Shown here one piece after another: positions 19,286-28,300 of a DNA stretch of 64,000 nucleotides (its first letter is position 1; the number at the start of each line of letters is the position of its first letter). The notes under the pieces were generated by a model. The model did no database searches. It had not been told where the DNA came from and saw only the letters and a list, made by a program, of their open reading frames with translations. This DNA is from an uncultured Saccharospirillaceae bacterium. Its GTDB lineage: Bacteria; Pseudomonadota; Gammaproteobacteria; Pseudomonadales; Natronospirillaceae. The translations under genes and the position numbers were made by a program. The stretch is from assembly GCA_913063165.1 (NCBI GenBank), contig CAJXZL010000004.1, forward strand, positions 23,308 through 87,307. Reading direction: 5' to 3'.

Positions 19286-20623
19286 ATGACTGACACCCTT
19301 ATATTGAACGCAAAAATTATTAACCAAGGTGCTATATACGAAAGTGATGTAGCGATTACCGACGGTAAAATTTCCAAAATTGGAAAGGATTTGTCTTCAC
19401 TGTCAGCTAAGAAAGTCATTGATGCTGCTGGGCTGCATCTGATGCCAGGCATGATCGACGACCAGGTGCATTTTAGGGAGCCAGGTCTCACCCATAAAGG
19501 TGAAATCGCCACTGAAAGTCGCGCGGCAGTGGCTGGTGGTATCACCAGCTATATGGAAATGCCCAATGTGAATCCTTTGACAATCTCCTATGAGGCACTG
19601 GAAGACAAGTACCAGCGTGCCGCACAGAAATCATTGGCTAACTTCTCATTCTATTTGGGTGCATCCAACGACAACATCGAAGTGATTAAGCGCCTAGATC
19701 CGAATTTGGCCTGTGGTGTGAAGGTGTTTATGGGTGCTTCTACTGGCAACATGCTGGTCAATGACCCGTTGATTCTTGAACAAATATTCGCCTCATCACC
19801 GGTGTTAATTGCGACACATTGTGAAGACACTCCCATGATTACTGACAATGAAGCCCGCTATCGCGCTCAGTATGGTGAAGACGTACCGATGCGGTTGCAC
19901 CCTGAAATTCGTTCCGCAGCTGCCTGTATCAAGTCGAGTACCTATGCAGTGGGTTTGGCCAAGCAGTTTGGTAGCCGATTGCACGTATTGCATTTAACGA
20001 CAGCTGATGAGCTGGCCCTGTTTACCGCCGGTGATCGAAAGAAAAAGCGGATTACTGCTGAGGCTTGTGTTCACCATCTGTTCTTTAGCGACAAGGATTA
20101 TGAAACCCATGGATCACTGATCAAGTGTAATCCTGCGGTGAAATATGAATCGGACCGTCTTGCTTTGTTACAAGCGTTACGCGAAGACCGAATCGATATT
20201 GTTGCTACTGACCATGCACCCCATACCTGGGAAGAAAAGCAACGATCTTATTTTGGAGCGCCATCGGGCTTACCCTTGGTACAGGACGCGTTATTGAGTC
20301 TGTTTGAACTGTATCACCAAGGCCATTTAACCCTTGAACGAATCGTCGATAAAACCAGCCACGCGGTAGCTGATATCTACAACATCGCTGACCGTGGTTA
20401 TATTGAAGAAGGGTATTGGGCTGATCTGGTATTGGTTGACCTCGAAAAGGGCATTACCCGTACCAATGATCAAGTATTGGCTAAATGCGGTTGGTCACCC
20501 TTTGCTAATTACCATTTCAAGAGCAGCATCAACAGCACCTTTGTAAATGGTGTGCAGATGTATGGTGACGGCAAAATATTGTCTGACAATAAGGGCATGC
20601 GCCTGCAATTTGATCGCACCTAA
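19286..20623 (+). CDS. Dihydroorotase (class I-like amidohydrolase)
   Basis: 445 residues of the metal-dependent amidohydrolase fold; dihydroorotase interconverts carbamoyl-aspartate and dihydroorotate in pyrimidine synthesis. Visible: DDQVHFREPGLTHKG with Q60, H62 and R64, Lys146 in GVKVFMGAS (candidate carboxylated Lys), H178 in ATHCED, H236 in LHVLHLTT, and D309 in VATDHAPHT. The first metal-ligand His of the usual HxH is Gln, which I recall as a feature of one dihydroorotase subfamily. AGGA lies upstream of the ATG. It is not near other pyr genes, so it may be a paralogue. Confidence 0.85.
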   Translation: MTDTLILNAKIINQGAIYESDVAITDGKISKIGKDLSSLSAKKVIDAAGLHLMPGMIDDQVHFREPGLTHKGEIATESRAAVAGGITSYMEMPNVNPLTISYEALEDKYQRAAQKSLANFSFYLGASNDNIEVIKRLDPNLACGVKVFMGASTGNMLVNDPLILEQIFASSPVLIATHCEDTPMITDNEARYRAQYGEDVPMRLHPEIRSAAACIKSSTYAVGLAKQFGSRLHVLHLTTADELALFTAGDRKKKRITAEACVHHLFFSDKDYETHGSLIKCNPAVKYESDRLALLQALREDRIDIVATDHAPHTWEEKQRSYFGAPSGLPLVQDALLSLFELYHQGHLTLERIVDKTSHAVADIYNIADRGYIEEGYWADLVLVDLEKGITRTNDQVLAKCGWSPFANYHFKSSINSTFVNGVQMYGDGKILSDNKGMRLQFDRT

Positions 20624-20681
20624 CAGCGTAGATAAAACGCTAGTTTGGCCATGTATTGGCGCAGAGTGAAGCAGGAGCCCT

Positions 20682-21314
20682 ATGTTTGAAATCGATTTGT
20701 CCCTGGTGATCAACATCATGGGGCTCAGTGCTTCAGCGGTATTTGCCGCATCCGGAGCGCTGGATGCAGCGCGTCAAAAAATGGATATCCTCGGCTTTAT
20801 GCTAATTGGTTGTGCCACCGGACTTGGTGGCGGAACGCTGCGGGATCTGTTGCTCGGTAACGTACCGGTATTTTGGATTCGGGAACCCGAGTGGATCAGC
20901 ATCTGTTTGATTGCTGCGGTAATCACCTATCTGATCGCGCCCCACCTAGCCTCCAGAACCAAGGCCCTGCTGTGGATGGATGCGATTGGTCTCGCGCTGT
21001 TTTGCGTCGTCGGGACCAAGATCGGGTTGGATTTCGGCGTGTCCCCCGTGATCGCAGCGTGTATGGGTGTGGTAACCGCTAGTTTTGGTGGCATCGCACG
21101 TGACGTGCTCTGCGGCAGTTCCCTGGTACTCAGTGGTGCAGAGCTCTATGTCACCGCTGCACTGGCTGGCGCAGTGTCCTATTTGGTTTTAAGTAGCCTA
21201 CCGATGCCCGACACATACGCGCTGATAGGCGCATTTTTGGTGGCATTTACGCTGCGTGCATTGGCAATAAGGTTTCATATCAAGCTGCCCAACCGTTATA
21301 GAGATGCCGAGTAG
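20682..21314 (+). CDS. TRIC-type cation channel family membrane protein (YadS/UPF0126)
   Basis: 210 residues, about seven hydrophobic segments. Two repeats each carry the family's GGG/GG-xxRD motif: GLGGGTLRDLLLG and ASFGGIARDVLCG, the signature of prokaryotic TRIC homotrimeric K+-permeable channels. The first helix carries FAASGALDAARQKMDILGF. AGGAG precedes the ATG. It lies 58 nt after the dihydroorotase stop and may be cotranscribed. The physiological ion is not known from sequence. Confidence 0.9.
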   Translation: MFEIDLSLVINIMGLSASAVFAASGALDAARQKMDILGFMLIGCATGLGGGTLRDLLLGNVPVFWIREPEWISICLIAAVITYLIAPHLASRTKALLWMDAIGLALFCVVGTKIGLDFGVSPVIAACMGVVTASFGGIARDVLCGSSLVLSGAELYVTAALAGAVSYLVLSSLPMPDTYALIGAFLVAFTLRALAIRFHIKLPNRYRDAE

Positions 21315-21334
21315 TACGCACATAATGAGGTCAT

Positions 21335-21364
21335 AAAAAAAGAGCGCACAAGGCGCTCTTTTTT
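21335..21364. terminator. Bidirectional terminator between TRIC gene and valS
   Basis: AGAGCGC-ACAAG-GCGCTCT flanked by A-run and T-run, between two converging genes. It has a U-run in both directions. Confidence 0.92.
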
Positions 21365-21380
21365 ATGCCTATCTACAGGC

Positions 21381-24230
21381 TTAACCCAAGCGTGTTAACT
21401 CATCTACCTGTTGCTGCAGGGTTTCCACGGTCAATTTAGCGGCATCAGCTTTGGCTTGCTCTTGCTGTACAACAGCGGCCGGTGCCTTGCTCACAAATTG
21501 CTCATTGGACAGCTTGCCTGTGATTCGGCTGTATTCCTGTTGTGCCTTATCAATTTCACGCTGCAAACGCTGTTGCTCTGCTGCGACATCGATCAAGCCA
21601 GCCATCGGCACCAACACCTTCATGCTACCGACCAGTTGTGTAGCGGACAGGGGTGCTTCTGCATTATCTAGCCAAACCACTTCGTCCAATTTGGCGAGCT
21701 TTTTCAAAAACTCTGCGTTGTCGTTCATACGACGCAAGTCTTCGGCTTCACCATTTTGTAACATGACCGTCAGCGATTTCTTTGGTGGGATATTCATCTC
21801 GCCACGAATGTTACGCACGCCGATGATCACGCCCTTTACCCATTCCAAGTCCGATTCTGCCGCTTCATCAATGCGTGATGCGTCAGCTTCAGGGAACTTC
21901 TGGGTCATGATGCTATCACCAGATTTGCCAGCCAAATCGCGAATCGACAGCCAAATTTCTTCTGTGATGTACGGCATGATCGGGTGGGCAAGCCGCATGA
22001 GCACTTCAAGTACCCGTATCAAGGTCTGACGGGTGCCACGCAATTGCGCTTCTGAGCTGTTTTCATTCCAGAAAACGGGCTTAGACAATTCAATGTACCA
22101 ATCGCAGTATTCATTCCAGATAAACTCATACAAGGCTTGGCTCATTAAGTCGAATCGGTACTGTGCAAAATGCTTGTGGACCTCTTGCTCCAGTTTCTGT
22201 AGACGAGAAATGATCCAACGATCCGCCAAACTCAGCGTCACGTCGCCGCCATTCTGACCGCAGTCATGGCCTTCGGTATTTTGAAGAACGTAACGGGCAG
22301 CGTTCCAAATTTTGTTACAAAAATTCCGATAGCCATCTAGACGTTTGATATCAAACTTAATATCACGGCCCAAAGTCGCTAGCGAGGTCAGTGTAAAGCG
22401 CAGGGCATCGGTGCCACTCTCGGTGAACCCGTCTGGGAACGCGTTGCGGGTATTCTTTTCAATTTTGGCCGCTAGCTTTGGCTGCATCATGCCCGAGGTA
22501 CGTTTTGCTACCAATTCATCCAATGTAATACCGTCGATCAAGTCGATAGGATCAAGGACGTTGCCTTTAGACTTCGACATTTTCTGACCCTGTTCATCAC
22601 GGATCAAGCCGGTAACATAGACCTTTTTAAAGGGGACTTGCGGTGTGCCATCATCGTTTTTGATGAAATGCATGGTCATCATGATCATTCTGGCTACCCA
22701 GAAGAAAATAATATCAAAACCAGTCACACAGACAGCCGACGGATGGAACATTTTCACCAAGGTTTCATCGTCTGGCCAGCCCAACGTAGAAAAGGTCCAC
22801 AATGCTGAACTAAACCAAGTATCTAATACGTCGTCGTCACGCTTTAGGGTGACATCGCCTAGGTTGTTGTTGGCGCGCACTTCTGCTTCGGTGCGACCGA
22901 CATAGACTTTACCCGTTTCATCATACCAAGCTGGAATCTGGTGGCCCCACCAGAGCTGGCGTGAAATACACCAATCTTGAATATCACGCATCCAGGAAAA
23001 ATAGGTATTTTCCCACTGCTTGGGTACAAATTCGATATCGCCATCTTCAACCGCTTTAATGGCTGGACCTGCCAAGGTTTTTGCTGACACATACCATTGG
23101 TCGGTTAGCCAAGGCTCAATAACCACACCTGAGCGGTCACCCTTAGGCACGACCAGTTTGTGATCATCGATGCGTTCTAGTAACGAGAGGGATTCAAATG
23201 CCGATACAATGGCTTTACGCGCATCAAAGCGATCACGGCCTTGGTATTCACTAGGAATTGGTGCGTCTGCATCTGGCAGCAAAGTGCCGTCATAATGAAA
23301 CACCTGTCCAGCCGGCAAAACCGCGGCATTGTGGTCCAAGATATTGATAAGTTGTAACTGGTGGCGCTTGCCCATTTCATAGTCGTTAAAATCGTGTGCT
23401 GGCGTAATTTTCACACAGCCAGTACCAAAGTCTTGGTCGACATAATCGTCCGCAATAATAGGGATACGGCGATTGACCAAAGGCAAGTCAACCCATTGAC
23501 CGATCAATGACTGGTAGCGGGGGTCTTCAGGATGAACAGCAACCGCTGCGTCGCCCAACATGGTTTCTGGACGGGTAGTGGCAACGACCAAGTAATCCAA
23601 GCCATCAGCGGTCTTTGCGCCGTCTGCCAATGGGTATTTCAGGTGCCACAAAAATCCTTTGTCATCATGGTTTTCTACTTCTAAATCTGAGATTGCGGTA
23701 TGCAATTTCGGATCCCAGTTCACCAAGCGCTTGCCACGGTAGATCAGACCGTCGTTATAAAGACGCACAAACACTTCAGTCACGCTTTCGCTGTGACCTG
23801 GGTCCATAGTGAAGACTTCTCGTTCCCAATCAACTGAATCGCCCAGTCGACGCATCTGCTGTGTGATGGTGCCGCCAGACTGCTTTTTCCATTCCCACAC
23901 CTTATCGATAAAGGCTTCTCTGCCCAAATCATGGCGACTCACGCCCTCGGTTGCCAATAACCGTTCTACCACCATTTGGGTGGCGATACCGGCATGGTCG
24001 GTGCCCGGTTGCCATAAAGTGTTGTGGCCGGTCATACGGTGGTAGCGAATCAGTGCATCCATAATAGTCTGCTGGAACGCGTGTCCCATGTGCAGGCTAC
24101 CCGTGACATTCGGTGGTGGAATCATGATGGAATAGCCTGGACCGACACCAGAGGGTGTGAACCGCTGGTTTTCTTCCCAAGACTGATAATGTCGAGATTC
24201 TATTGATTGTGGCGTATAGGTCTTATCCAT
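21381..24230 (-). CDS. valS: Valyl-tRNA synthetase
   Basis: 949 residues (E. coli 951). HIGH motif in [16 protein letters not shown], editing (CP1) domain with [10 protein letters not shown] and the DFNDYEMG region, KMSKS in [14 protein letters not shown], anticodon-binding domain, and the ValS-specific C-terminal coiled coil ([15 protein letters not shown] onward). In pseudomonads valS follows pepA-holC-hypothetical; here that block is on the same strand, but a HAD gene on the other strand intervenes. Confidence 0.98.
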   Translation of the reverse strand: MDKTYTPQSIESRHYQSWEENQRFTPSGVGPGYSIMIPPPNVTGSLHMGHAFQQTIMDALIRYHRMTGHNTLWQPGTDHAGIATQMVVERLLATEGVSRHDLGREAFIDKVWEWKKQSGGTITQQMRRLGDSVDWEREVFTMDPGHSESVTEVFVRLYNDGLIYRGKRLVNWDPKLHTAISDLEVENHDDKGFLWHLKYPLADGAKTADGLDYLVVATTRPETMLGDAAVAVHPEDPRYQSLIGQWVDLPLVNRRIPIIADDYVDQDFGTGCVKITPAHDFNDYEMGKRHQLQLINILDHNAAVLPAGQVFHYDGTLLPDADAPIPSEYQGRDRFDARKAIVSAFESLSLLERIDDHKLVVPKGDRSGVVIEPWLTDQWYVSAKTLAGPAIKAVEDGDIEFVPKQWENTYFSWMRDIQDWCISRQLWWGHQIPAWYDETGKVYVGRTEAEVRANNNLGDVTLKRDDDVLDTWFSSALWTFSTLGWPDDETLVKMFHPSAVCVTGFDIIFFWVARMIMMTMHFIKNDDGTPQVPFKKVYVTGLIRDEQGQKMSKSKGNVLDPIDLIDGITLDELVAKRTSGMMQPKLAAKIEKNTRNAFPDGFTESGTDALRFTLTSLATLGRDIKFDIKRLDGYRNFCNKIWNAARYVLQNTEGHDCGQNGGDVTLSLADRWIISRLQKLEQEVHKHFAQYRFDLMSQALYEFIWNEYCDWYIELSKPVFWNENSSEAQLRGTRQTLIRVLEVLMRLAHPIMPYITEEIWLSIRDLAGKSGDSIMTQKFPEADASRIDEAAESDLEWVKGVIIGVRNIRGEMNIPPKKSLTVMLQNGEAEDLRRMNDNAEFLKKLAKLDEVVWLDNAEAPLSATQLVGSMKVLVPMAGLIDVAAEQQRLQREIDKAQQEYSRITGKLSNEQFVSKAPAAVVQQEQAKADAAKLTVETLQQQVDELTRLG

Positions 24231-24529
24231 GATGATCCGTCATGTGAAATGGTTACAAATAGAGGGTTGCCGTGAGTATACATGGATAGTGCGATGCAAA
24301 AAATCATTTGAAATTAATTGCTTATAATAAATCTAAAATTTGTTCATTTGTGATCAAAAAATGGCGATTGGTGGAGATTGGAATGGCGTTATGTTGCCAA
24401 GGCACAGGTTTTTGTCACCCATTTCATTGCCTTTCGCCTATAATGGCCATGCAATTCATTATCGGGGTGTGGCAACGATAAACACCCTGACTTTCGCAAC
24501 AAACTAATTGGGTATGACATGAGGGCAAC

Positions 24530-25357
24530 ATGGATTTAGTGGTTTTTGATTTGGACGGCACATTGTTTAACAGCGAACAAAAGTTGTCGGCATATACCAA
24601 AGAAACCTTGGCACTGTTAGCCAAAAAGAAAATTGCCTTCACGGTTGCCACGGGCAGAACCTTGCATGCGGCAGTGCCCAGTTTTGAAGGGCTCCATTTT
24701 CCTTTGCCACAGGTCTATAAAAATGGCGTGCTCATCTGGGATCCGGTCAGTGCGAAGTATTCACATGGTAACTTTTTGACCCATCAAGAAGTTGAAGGGG
24801 TGTTGGAGGTGTTTGACACCACGGGCTTGTCGCCATTCATTATGACCGTCACCCCAGAAAATCATCAGCATATCTACCATGGTCCGATCCATAATGCCCA
24901 TGGCGAAAAGTTACTCAAAAAAATGCAAGAACGCCCCAATGCCAGTGTGCATGCGTGGACTGGTGAGCCCGTAGAAGGGGTGACCAATATCACCACCATC
25001 GGAGCAAAAGAGCCCACTGAGGCAATTATCGAAAGGCTCAGAAGGGAAAAACAGCTATGCGCATTCTATGGTCCTGATATGTACAAAGCCGACCATTATT
25101 GGATGGACATTCATCATATTGATGCGTCCAAAGGCGGTGCGATTGAGATGCTGAAGTCTGAATATGGCTTTAAGCGGGTCATCTGTTTTGGCGATGGTGA
25201 TAATGACATCAGCATGTTTCAGATGTCAGACGAATGCTATGCACCTGAAAATGCAGATCCAGAGATTAAGGCGATGGCCACTGCCGTTATTGGTCATCAT
25301 GATCAAGATGGTATTGCCCATTTCTTACGAGAACGGTTTCAACTAGACGACCAATAA
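24530..25357 (+). CDS. Cof-type HAD-IIB phosphatase
   Basis: 275 residues. HAD motif I FDLDGTLFN (D7, D9), motif II in VATGRTLHAA, a C2B cap domain in the middle, and motif IV FGDGDNDISMFQM. Such enzymes dephosphorylate sugar phosphates, FMN, pyridoxal phosphate and similar metabolites; sequence alone does not give the substrate. GAGGGC precedes the ATG. It sits on the opposite strand between valS and the hypothetical gene downstream of holC, splitting a block that is continuous in pseudomonads. Confidence 0.88.
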   Translation: MDLVVFDLDGTLFNSEQKLSAYTKETLALLAKKKIAFTVATGRTLHAAVPSFEGLHFPLPQVYKNGVLIWDPVSAKYSHGNFLTHQEVEGVLEVFDTTGLSPFIMTVTPENHQHIYHGPIHNAHGEKLLKKMQERPNASVHAWTGEPVEGVTNITTIGAKEPTEAIIERLRREKQLCAFYGPDMYKADHYWMDIHHIDASKGGAIEMLKSEYGFKRVICFGDGDNDISMFQMSDECYAPENADPEIKAMATAVIGHHDQDGIAHFLRERFQLDDQ

Positions 25358-25382
25358 GACCCACCCCAGTCAGATAAGGATA

Positions 25383-25979
25383 TTAATCGTTTTCTGGAGT
25401 GTCTTGAGTTGTGGTCAGGGCTCGTGTCCGGTTAGCAATTTCTCGGCGAATGTCACGTTCGATGATGGGCACATAATGTGCCACCGCCGCTTCGATCATG
25501 GCGGGTAATTCAGCCAGCAGCTGCGTCATAATTGGGTCCTGTTCTGATGCAGGATCAGTCATAGCGGCTGTGGTTGTTGCTCGGCCTGCATGTACGACAG
25601 GTGGTTGAATGGAACGTGATGCCTGTGCTTCAGCAGCACTGCGCTTAGCGAGCAGCGTTTCTAGCGCCTTTGAAGATAAAAACGGATTGGGCGCAGGAAA
25701 TGATTCTTCCTTAGGTATCGACAGATCATCTACCACATCCTCTAGCACAGGGAAGCTATCCAAATCATCGAAGGCATTATCCTCAAAATCATCAGCAAAC
25801 GCGGAAGGTTCTGAATCCTCGGTCACGGGCGTGACTTCTGTCGGTTCTTCGGTAATGTGGACGCGTTCGAGTATTAAGGGCGGAAAATGGGGGTCCATCT
25901 GGCGTTTGGTTAGCGCAGCCTGTAGGCGCTCCAGATCACTGAGTAGACCACCGTTTGTGTTATCGCCGTCGTTTTCCAT
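25383..25979 (-). CDS. Hypothetical protein downstream of holC
   Basis: 198 residues, very acidic and probably disordered through the first 100 or so (VTEDSEPSAFADDFEDNAF and following), with an ordered amphipathic C-terminus (LLAELPAMIEAAVAHYVPI, then ERDIRREIANR). I do not recognise a domain. A protein of this kind occupies the same holC-to-valS position in pseudomonads. It follows holC by 7 nt, so it is in the mgsA-holC operon. A partner role to the polymerase chi subunit is only a guess from position. Confidence 0.75.
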   Translation of the reverse strand: MENDGDNTNGGLLSDLERLQAALTKRQMDPHFPPLILERVHITEEPTEVTPVTEDSEPSAFADDFEDNAFDDLDSFPVLEDVVDDLSIPKEESFPAPNPFLSSKALETLLAKRSAAEAQASRSIQPPVVHAGRATTTAAMTDPASEQDPIMTQLLAELPAMIEAAVAHYVPIIERDIRREIANRTRALTTTQDTPEND

Positions 25980-25986
25980 GGATTAC

Positions 25987-26421
25987 CTAGCTCATGCTCG
26001 TTTTTAGGGGTATGTGTTTAATCTTGTAACCGCGATCTTGGTAGTAACGATAATGCATCCGCGAGGTATTTAACAACTCTGGATGTTGGCACGTCATTTC
26101 AATCACCTTATTAAAGCGGCTGAAAAATTCAGGAATGCTGTCGCTGAGCTGTAATAGCACGTCATGGTGATCACCGTGATCTGTACCCCAACCAATTTGA
26201 ACGCGCTCAGGCGCTCCTTTGCCAATGAATCCATGGGCCAAGAAGCTTTCGGGCTTAAAACCCCACAGGGCTCGGCTGAGGGAGTCTGCGTCTTGGGCAT
26301 CTTTTACCTGAATGAACGTTGTGTGGCCGAGGTGATTAGCCCGCTCGATCAGCTTGCCTGCCAACCGCCAACGTGATTCTGGGTCTTCGTCAACCATGGT
26401 ATAGAACTGCACAAGGGTCAC
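25987..26421 (-). CDS. holC: DNA polymerase III chi subunit
   Basis: 144 residues with the HolC layout: an N-terminal VQFYTMVDEDP, a middle SLSRALWGFKPESFLAHG, the RVQIGWGTDHGDHHDVLLQLS strand region, and a C-terminal RMHYRYYQDRGYKIKHI. Chi links the clamp loader (via psi) to SSB on lagging-strand DNA. Its start overlaps the mgsA stop by 4 nt. Confidence 0.92.
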   Translation of the reverse strand: MTLVQFYTMVDEDPESRWRLAGKLIERANHLGHTTFIQVKDAQDADSLSRALWGFKPESFLAHGFIGKGAPERVQIGWGTDHGDHHDVLLQLSDSIPEFFSRFNKVIEMTCQHPELLNTSRMHYRYYQDRGYKIKHIPLKTSMS

Positions 26422-26870
26422 AGCGAGGCTCCAGGAATAGATCGTGTGGGTGATTGGGCATCATTCAATGCTGCCAGATGGATCTCATAGGGTGTGTGCA
26501 TTAGAGGCGAAGCCACAAGGTAATCTGCGGTAGTCTCATTGCAGGCAACCGGAATATTGTAAAGTGCTGCTACCCGCAACAAAGCTTTAATGTCTGGTTC
26601 GTGTGGCATGGACTCTAAGGGATCCCAAAAGAACACCAACATATCAATGCGACTTTCTGCAATTGCAGCGCCAATTTGCAAGTCACCTCCTAATGGCCCA
26701 CTGAGAAATTGGTGCACTGGCAAGTCTATCGCTTTGGCAATTAAAGACCCTGTGGTACCTGTCGCTAGTAATTGGTGTTGCGCCAATATCGTTTTGTGCT
26801 TTTTTGCCCAAGCGATGAGGGCGGCTTTTTGGTGATCATGAGCGACCAATGCGATGGTTGAGACAGCCAT
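26418..26870 (-). CDS. mgsA: Methylglyoxal synthase
   Basis: 150 residues. Converts dihydroxyacetone phosphate to methylglyoxal and phosphate. Motifs: LVAHDHQK, LLATGTTGSLI (phosphate-binding loop), the catalytic Asp in LSGPLGGDLQIGA, FFWDPLE, and IPVACNETTADYL. First gene of mgsA-holC-hypothetical, with AGGA before the ATG. In pseudomonads pepA normally precedes holC, so mgsA here is a local replacement. Confidence 0.95.
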   Translation of the reverse strand: MAVSTIALVAHDHQKAALIAWAKKHKTILAQHQLLATGTTGSLIAKAIDLPVHQFLSGPLGGDLQIGAAIAESRIDMLVFFWDPLESMPHEPDIKALLRVAALYNIPVACNETTADYLVASPLMHTPYEIHLAALNDAQSPTRSIPGASL

Positions 26871-26963
26871 TGAGTCTATTCCTTGGGGTAGTTTCTGCTT
26901 TGGAGGCTCAGTTTAGCATTTTTGCGGCCAAAATCCGTCTAAAAATTCTTTTTAAAAGGGCAT

Positions 26964-27025
26964 AGAATTCACTTGCAAATTTGCGAGCCCTTACGGATGT
27001 TGCTTTCCGCGAGCCAGTGAATTCT
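26964..27025. repeat. 10-bp inverted repeat upstream of mgsA
   Basis: AGAATTCACT (26964-26973) and AGTGAATTCT (27016-27025) are perfect reverse complements 42 nt apart. Two direct GCGAGCC copies (26983-26989, 27009-27015) lie inside. It could fold as a long hairpin or be a pair of operator half-sites. Confidence 0.6.
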
Positions 27026-27085
27026 TGAAAACCGACACAGGATAATCGGTGATGTTTGAAAAATTTTGTCAACTGTTAGTTTGTT

Positions 27086-27094
27086 TTATTCACA
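27086..27094 (+). promoter_or_regulatory. DnaA-box-like site
   Basis: TTATTCACA fits the DnaA consensus TTATNCACA. It is in the AT-rich part of the gap, about 180 bp before a second, inverted pair. Confidence 0.45.
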
Positions 27095-27272
27095 ATTTTC
27101 AATTCATGACCACCATCAATGAAATTATATTCATCATTGGTGAAACAGGTTTCATATTTATATAACTCATTGATTTATAAAGGTTTTATTAGGTGGTTAT
27201 TTTTTGATCAATTTGATTATAACCCCCGTTTTGTGGGAATCCTTAGCAAGAGTTATAGGGTTACGAACAGAG

Positions 27273-27295
27273 TTATCCACAGGAACGGTGGATAA
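27273..27295. promoter_or_regulatory. Perfect DnaA box with an inverted near-match
   Basis: TTATCCACA at 27273-27281 is the strongest DnaA-binding 9-mer. GGTGGATAA at 27287-27295 is 8/9 of the reverse orientation (TGTGGATAA), 5 nt away. The pair borders an AT-rich stretch. It could be a DnaA-regulated site or a DnaA-titration site; there are too few boxes to claim an origin. Confidence 0.55.
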
Positions 27296-27566
27296 AGTCT
27301 GAGAGGCCAGTAGCAGTGGGGCTTATCAATAGGTCATGCGTGATTCTGAAAATCAGGTGTTCAAAATGGATTGAGAAATCTTTTAAAAATGGATTGACGG
27401 CCCACTAAAAATTTGGTTGCCATTATGCGGAAAAACAAGCGTGAAAACAGGGTTAATTTGAGCAAATTTTCCGTTTTTTTTAACATGAAAACCTATGGGT
27501 TTTGTTCAATATTAGAAAATTCAGCTACTTAGCGCTGTATCTACCAATTGGCATTAACTTGTAGCG

Positions 27567-28211
27567 CTAACTTGTAGGCGGTTGTTTCTTAAATCCAACC
27601 CGTTTGTTGATATCCCAGCCTTTGTGCTTGCGTAAATGTTGCCAGGTACCTAAGAGGCGCCAAATGGCATTGAGTTGTCGATAGCCAAAATTTTCGACGA
27701 TGGCGACGATACCCAACGACATTATTTCCTTGGGCGTTGAGTTTTGGCTCAATTCCAGTTCTGCCAAAATGAGTGACGCCAAACTCAACGCAATGCCTGT
27801 ACCGACACTCAAGGCAAAAAAGGCCAGTAAGAAATCGGTGCTGAGCAATTCAAAGGCCCAGAATACAGGCACCAGAAAATAGCCAAGAATTTCCAACACT
27901 GGGCTGACGATGTCGATAATGATACTACTGCCCATGCCAATGATGCCTGGGCGGCCGTAGCGTGGCTGTACAGCCATCTTCCAATGTTTGCTGATGGTTT
28001 CAATAGCACCCCGTTGCCATCGCTTTCTCTGGCGGGCCAGTGCCCCTAACGATTCAGGTACCTCGGTCCAACAAACAGGCTCTGGTAAAAACTTCACTTG
28101 ATAATCTTGATCATTTTCAAGCAAATAGCGGTGTAGTTTTACCGTGAATTCGTAATCCTCTCCTACCGTATTGGTGCTGTAGCCTCCCACCTTGATGGCC
28201 AGATGGCTTCT
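27567..28211 (-). pseudogene. Glycosyltransferase family 2, 3' fragment
   Basis: The frame encodes only the C-terminal half of a processive-type GT2: VGGYSTNTVGEDYEFTVKLHR (the ED acceptor region), then RQRKRWQRG (the QxxRW motif), and three or four C-terminal membrane segments. The N-terminal Rossmann half with the DxD motif is missing. Homology-like sequence extends a little upstream of the first usable start (GTG at 28190), to about 28211, then stops where a 10-bp tandem repeat begins and brings in-frame TAG codons. It is probably a non-functional remnant, though a short membrane protein could still be made. Confidence 0.75.
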
Positions 28212-28225
28212 AGTACCATGGTGCG

Positions 28226-28265
28226 CTACTTCCTTCTACATCCCGCTACATCCCGCTATATCCTG
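28226..28265. repeat. 10-bp tandem repeat at the glycosyltransferase breakpoint
   Basis: CTACATCCCG occurs twice exactly (28236-28255), then as CTATATCCTG (28256-28265), and is preceded by a degenerate CTACTTCCTT (28226-28235). It sits at the point where the truncated glycosyltransferase loses its similarity. Confidence 0.75.
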
Positions 28266-28300
28266 TTGTTGGCAACCGGCGGCTGTAGTCAAAGGATGGG

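Larger units (their letters stand above)
26871..27566. other. AT-rich gene-free region with DnaA-box-like sites
   Basis: About 700 bp with no supportable gene on either strand. From about 27040 to 27240 it is strongly AT-rich with runs of T and A. It contains the inverted repeat and DnaA-box-like sites listed separately, and should include the mgsA promoter on the minus strand. Confidence 0.6.

Noticed and set aside
27030..27300. Chromosomal or plasmid replication origin
   Set aside because: Only about three DnaA-like boxes, no dnaA, mnmG, parAB or rep gene nearby. Kept only as a DnaA-box region.
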